A stretch of DNA of 64,000 nt, taken from positions 124,001 to 188,000 of the forward strand of contig NZ_VANV01000008.1 of NCBI RefSeq assembly GCF_022496765.1, written 5' to 3'. Shown one piece after another: positions 61,972-64,000 of this stretch. A program made the position numbers and the translations under genes. Under the pieces are notes generated by a model. That model saw only the letters and a list, made by a program, of their open reading frames with translations, was not told the origin of the DNA and did not search any database. Within the stretch, counting starts at the first letter, position 1. Each line of letters begins with the position of its first letter. The stretch is from Acidaminobacter sp. JC074 (GTDB lineage: Bacteria; Bacillota; Clostridia; Peptostreptococcales; Acidaminobacteraceae).

Positions 61972-64000
61972 AATTGAAAGTTTAAAAGTGCGGAATTTTA
62001 AATGCTTTGATGAAAAAAAGTTCTATGAGTTTTATTTTAAACAAGATATTAATCCTGTTATACTCTCTGGACCTAATGGATTTGGTAAAACGACATTTTT
62101 CGATGCTATAGAACTAATTTTTACTAAGAACATAACACGTCTTAACTCAGAAATAGAAGATGGTAGAACAAATCTTGGCAAAAACATATTGCTGAATACA
62201 TCTTCAGAATGTGGCTATTTGGTATTAACTCTGATAGAGGAATCAAAAGATAGAGTAACAATTATCGCTGAAATCGATAATGGACTTACAAGATTAACAA
62301 TTGATACTGCATTAAGATTTACATATATCGAAGGTACGATTGATATTAGTAATTTCAATGATTTTATCAGTTCAAGCTTGACGTGGAAGAAAGACATTTC
62401 TGAATTCGAATATCTGGACTATATTAAAGAACATTTCAACATCTATTATTATGTATCACAGGCCGAATCAGTACATTTTTTGAAGAACAATATCTCCAAT
62501 CGAAAAAATAGCTTGACGAAGCTTCTTCAAACAGACAAAGTAGATTCAAAAGTTGATTACCTAGATAAGAAGTTGATTGGTGGTAGGTTGAGTAAAGAAG
62601 GAGTTCTAATTAATGACGAAATAAAGTCAACCAAAATTGAATTAGGAAAAAAGTTAAAAGATCTAAAAATCAAAATTGAAAACACTAATGAAGGGTATAA
62701 AGAAGTTACATATAGAAAACTGCTCGAATATCCTGAAGGAAGTAATGTTAAAGATTGGGATGTAGAAATCGATGAAGAAAAGAGTTTAACAGATAAACAA
62801 ATTGATGTGTTTATTGATGAAATCAATGCATTATATTATTTATATTCTGATATGAATGATTATAAAACTTGGAAGAAAAATAATGAAATCTCGAATCTTT
62901 CTAACAATAATGTTGCCATAGAGAACTACATAAAATATCATGATTATATTGTTGATGATGATATAGATGTTAAAAAGCTTGAGGACAGAATAGATGAGCT
63001 AAATTATAAGTTAGATGTATTTAAGTATAGTGATTTTTTTAGAACAGAGCTAGATGTCTCGAAGTTCAAAATTGGTGATTTAGTTAAGTTGCAAGAACTT
63101 AAAATAATACCAGCAGACACTGACATAAAGGATCTACATAATAAGGTTGAGGAAATAAAGACAGTCAATAATAACATAGGTGAAAATAGCAGAACAATTA
63201 ATGAGATTATAGAAGCGAGAGAAAGGTTACACACAGTAGGGAAGAATAATCCCAACTCAGCTCATTGTCCTTATTGTAATAGTACTTTTGATAATCTTGA
63301 AATGCTAGAATCTGCATATAAATCATTGAGTACACAGTTGAAGAATTCCCAAGGTCGCCTTGCAACAAGATTAGCACAAATGAAAAAAGATTTTTCAAAT
63401 AGTGTTAATTTAATTATTGAATCAATTAGTAAAGTCTTAGGACAAAATTACGATGATGAAATTGAAAATGTCAGAATCACCTCAAGTAATTATTCTCTGT
63501 TTTTGAGATCAGAAAAGAGTATGATGGATGTTGTGAAAATTCATGCAAATATGGGCGAAGTAGATTCTTGGGTAACTCTTGATGAGAAGAGTAAGATTAT
63601 TGAAATTAAGAGAATCATTGAAGATAAAATAACGGACTATAAAAACCTAGAATATTTAGCGAATAATGTGAAATATAAATACGATGAGCTACATAAGAAA
63701 AATATTGAGTTATTATCTGTAGGCCAACCTAATTTAAATGATCATGAACAGATAAAGAATAAAATAGATTACATTATTTTCAAGCATAATCTGAGTAAAA
63801 ATGCAGATATTAATCAATGCAAAAATGAAATAAAGACATTAATTATTAAGCAGAAGAAACTTGAAAAAATACGAAAGAACTTTGATGTATTAAAAGGTGC
63901 GTATAAAGCTGAAATTAACAAGTACAAAAATTTAGTACTTAATAAGTTGAGAGTTCCGCTCTTAATATACACTGGAAAAATACTACAGGATTATCAAAAT
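61961..64000 (+). CDS. Rad50/SMC-like AAA ATPase of the ABC-3C system (partial)
   Basis: The start is GTG 61961 after AAAGGGGG. It reads through to the window edge (680 codons) without a stop. The N-terminal YKIESLKVRNFKCFDEK and Walker A GPNGFGKT (about 37-44) are typical of Rad50-like ATPases. Coiled coils follow, with a zinc-hook CPYC near residue 436. The C-terminal Walker B and signature lie beyond the window. With the middle component and effector it should form the sensing motor of the system. Confidence 0.85.
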   Translation, partial: MSYKIESLKVRNFKCFDEKKFYEFYFKQDINPVILSGPNGFGKTTFFDAIELIFTKNITRLNSEIEDGRTNLGKNILLNTSSECGYLVLTLIEESKDRVTIIAEIDNGLTRLTIDTALRFTYIEGTIDISNFNDFISSSLTWKKDISEFEYLDYIKEHFNIYYYVSQAESVHFLKNNISNRKNSLTKLLQTDKVDSKVDYLDKKLIGGRLSKEGVLINDEIKSTKIELGKKLKDLKIKIENTNEGYKEVTYRKLLEYPEGSNVKDWDVEIDEEKSLTDKQIDVFIDEINALYYLYSDMNDYKTWKKNNEISNLSNNNVAIENYIKYHDYIVDDDIDVKKLEDRIDELNYKLDVFKYSDFFRTELDVSKFKIGDLVKLQELKIIPADTDIKDLHNKVEEIKTVNNNIGENSRTINEIIEARERLHTVGKNNPNSAHCPYCNSTFDNLEMLESAYKSLSTQLKNSQGRLATRLAQMKKDFSNSVNLIIESISKVLGQNYDDEIENVRITSSNYSLFLRSEKSMMDVVKIHANMGEVDSWVTLDEKSKIIEIKRIIEDKITDYKNLEYLANNVKYKYDELHKKNIELLSVGQPNLNDHEQIKNKIDYIIFKHNLSKNADINQCKNEIKTLIIKQKKLEKIRKNFDVLKGAYKAEINKYKNLVLNKLRVPLLIYTGKILQDYQN

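Noticed and set aside
1-64000. tRNA, rRNA, replication origin, transposase or integrase genes
   Set aside because: I looked for cloverleaf tRNAs, rRNA cores and transposase motifs (DDE, Tyr/Ser recombinase) and found none that I could support.

Overview
The window is low-GC DNA from a Bacillota-type (Firmicutes) bacterium. Shine-Dalgarno sequences are strong (AGGAGG types), TGA is used as a stop (for example after the genes ending at 4884 and 34405), intrinsic terminators are hairpin plus T-run, and the gene content (HPr/EI/PRD regulators, SorC regulator, PASTA protein, RRNPP-type peptide signalling) fits Clostridia or a close relative better than Mollicutes. The species cannot be fixed from the sequence alone.

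1-9 kb: the tail of an amidohydrolase, an MFS transporter, a sodium:solute symporter and a SorC-family regulator form a nutrient-uptake neighbourhood. After these come a Phd/YefM-Uma2 fusion protein, a six-helix membrane methyl-accepting chemotaxis protein, an unusual winged-helix regulator whose ribosome-binding site is separated from its ATG by a perfect hairpin, and a frameshifted MazE-like antitoxin gene. 9.5-24 kb: an FtsX-type permease, its ATPase and a ten-repeat PASTA membrane protein form one operon, convergent with an OmpR-type two-component system. An M20 amidohydrolase and a complete Opp/Dpp-type peptide ABC transporter follow.

25-30 kb: one 1724-residue STAND-type ATPase with TPR repeats, a candidate defence or signalling protein. 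30-40 kb: a ten-gene operon for a sugar-acid or amino-sugar-acid pathway of the EF_0829-0839/DgaE-DgaF type. It carries its own HPr and EI, a PRD regulator, an amidohydrolase fused to a PRD-like domain, SFCGS, DUF4312, DUF4311 and DUF4310 proteins (a presumed transporter), a PLP ammonia lyase and a KDGP aldolase. HPr, EI and PRD domains together suggest the DUF membrane proteins may be an atypical PTS permease.

41-48 kb: a beta-helix lipoprotein and a run of small, partly duplicated membrane proteins of unknown function. Dispersed through the window are three near-identical cassettes (near 24.0, 40.1 and 47.1 kb): promoter, about 120-nt structured leader with compensatory base changes, 83-residue two-helix membrane protein, terminator. 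Decayed fragments of the same cassette lie near 5.1 and 51.2 kb. A second leader-like repeat (promoter plus terminator, about 110-nt transcript) occurs near 42.4 and 47.7 kb.

48-64 kb is a defence-like island. It holds a PLD-DEAD helicase-DUF3427 protein; a divergent XRE/TPR regulator with a 52-residue secreted peptide gene resembling PlcR-PapR or Qsr-Qsp quorum-sensing pairs; a five-gene cassette (radical SAM protein, PLD-helicase, 58-aa protein, DndD-like SMC ATPase, small DndE-like protein) lacking dndA/B/C; and an ABC-three-component-like system (PD-(D/E)xK effector, middle component, Rad50-like ATPase) cut by the window end. The radical-SAM cassette under possible peptide control and the structured leader family are the strongest candidates for something undescribed.
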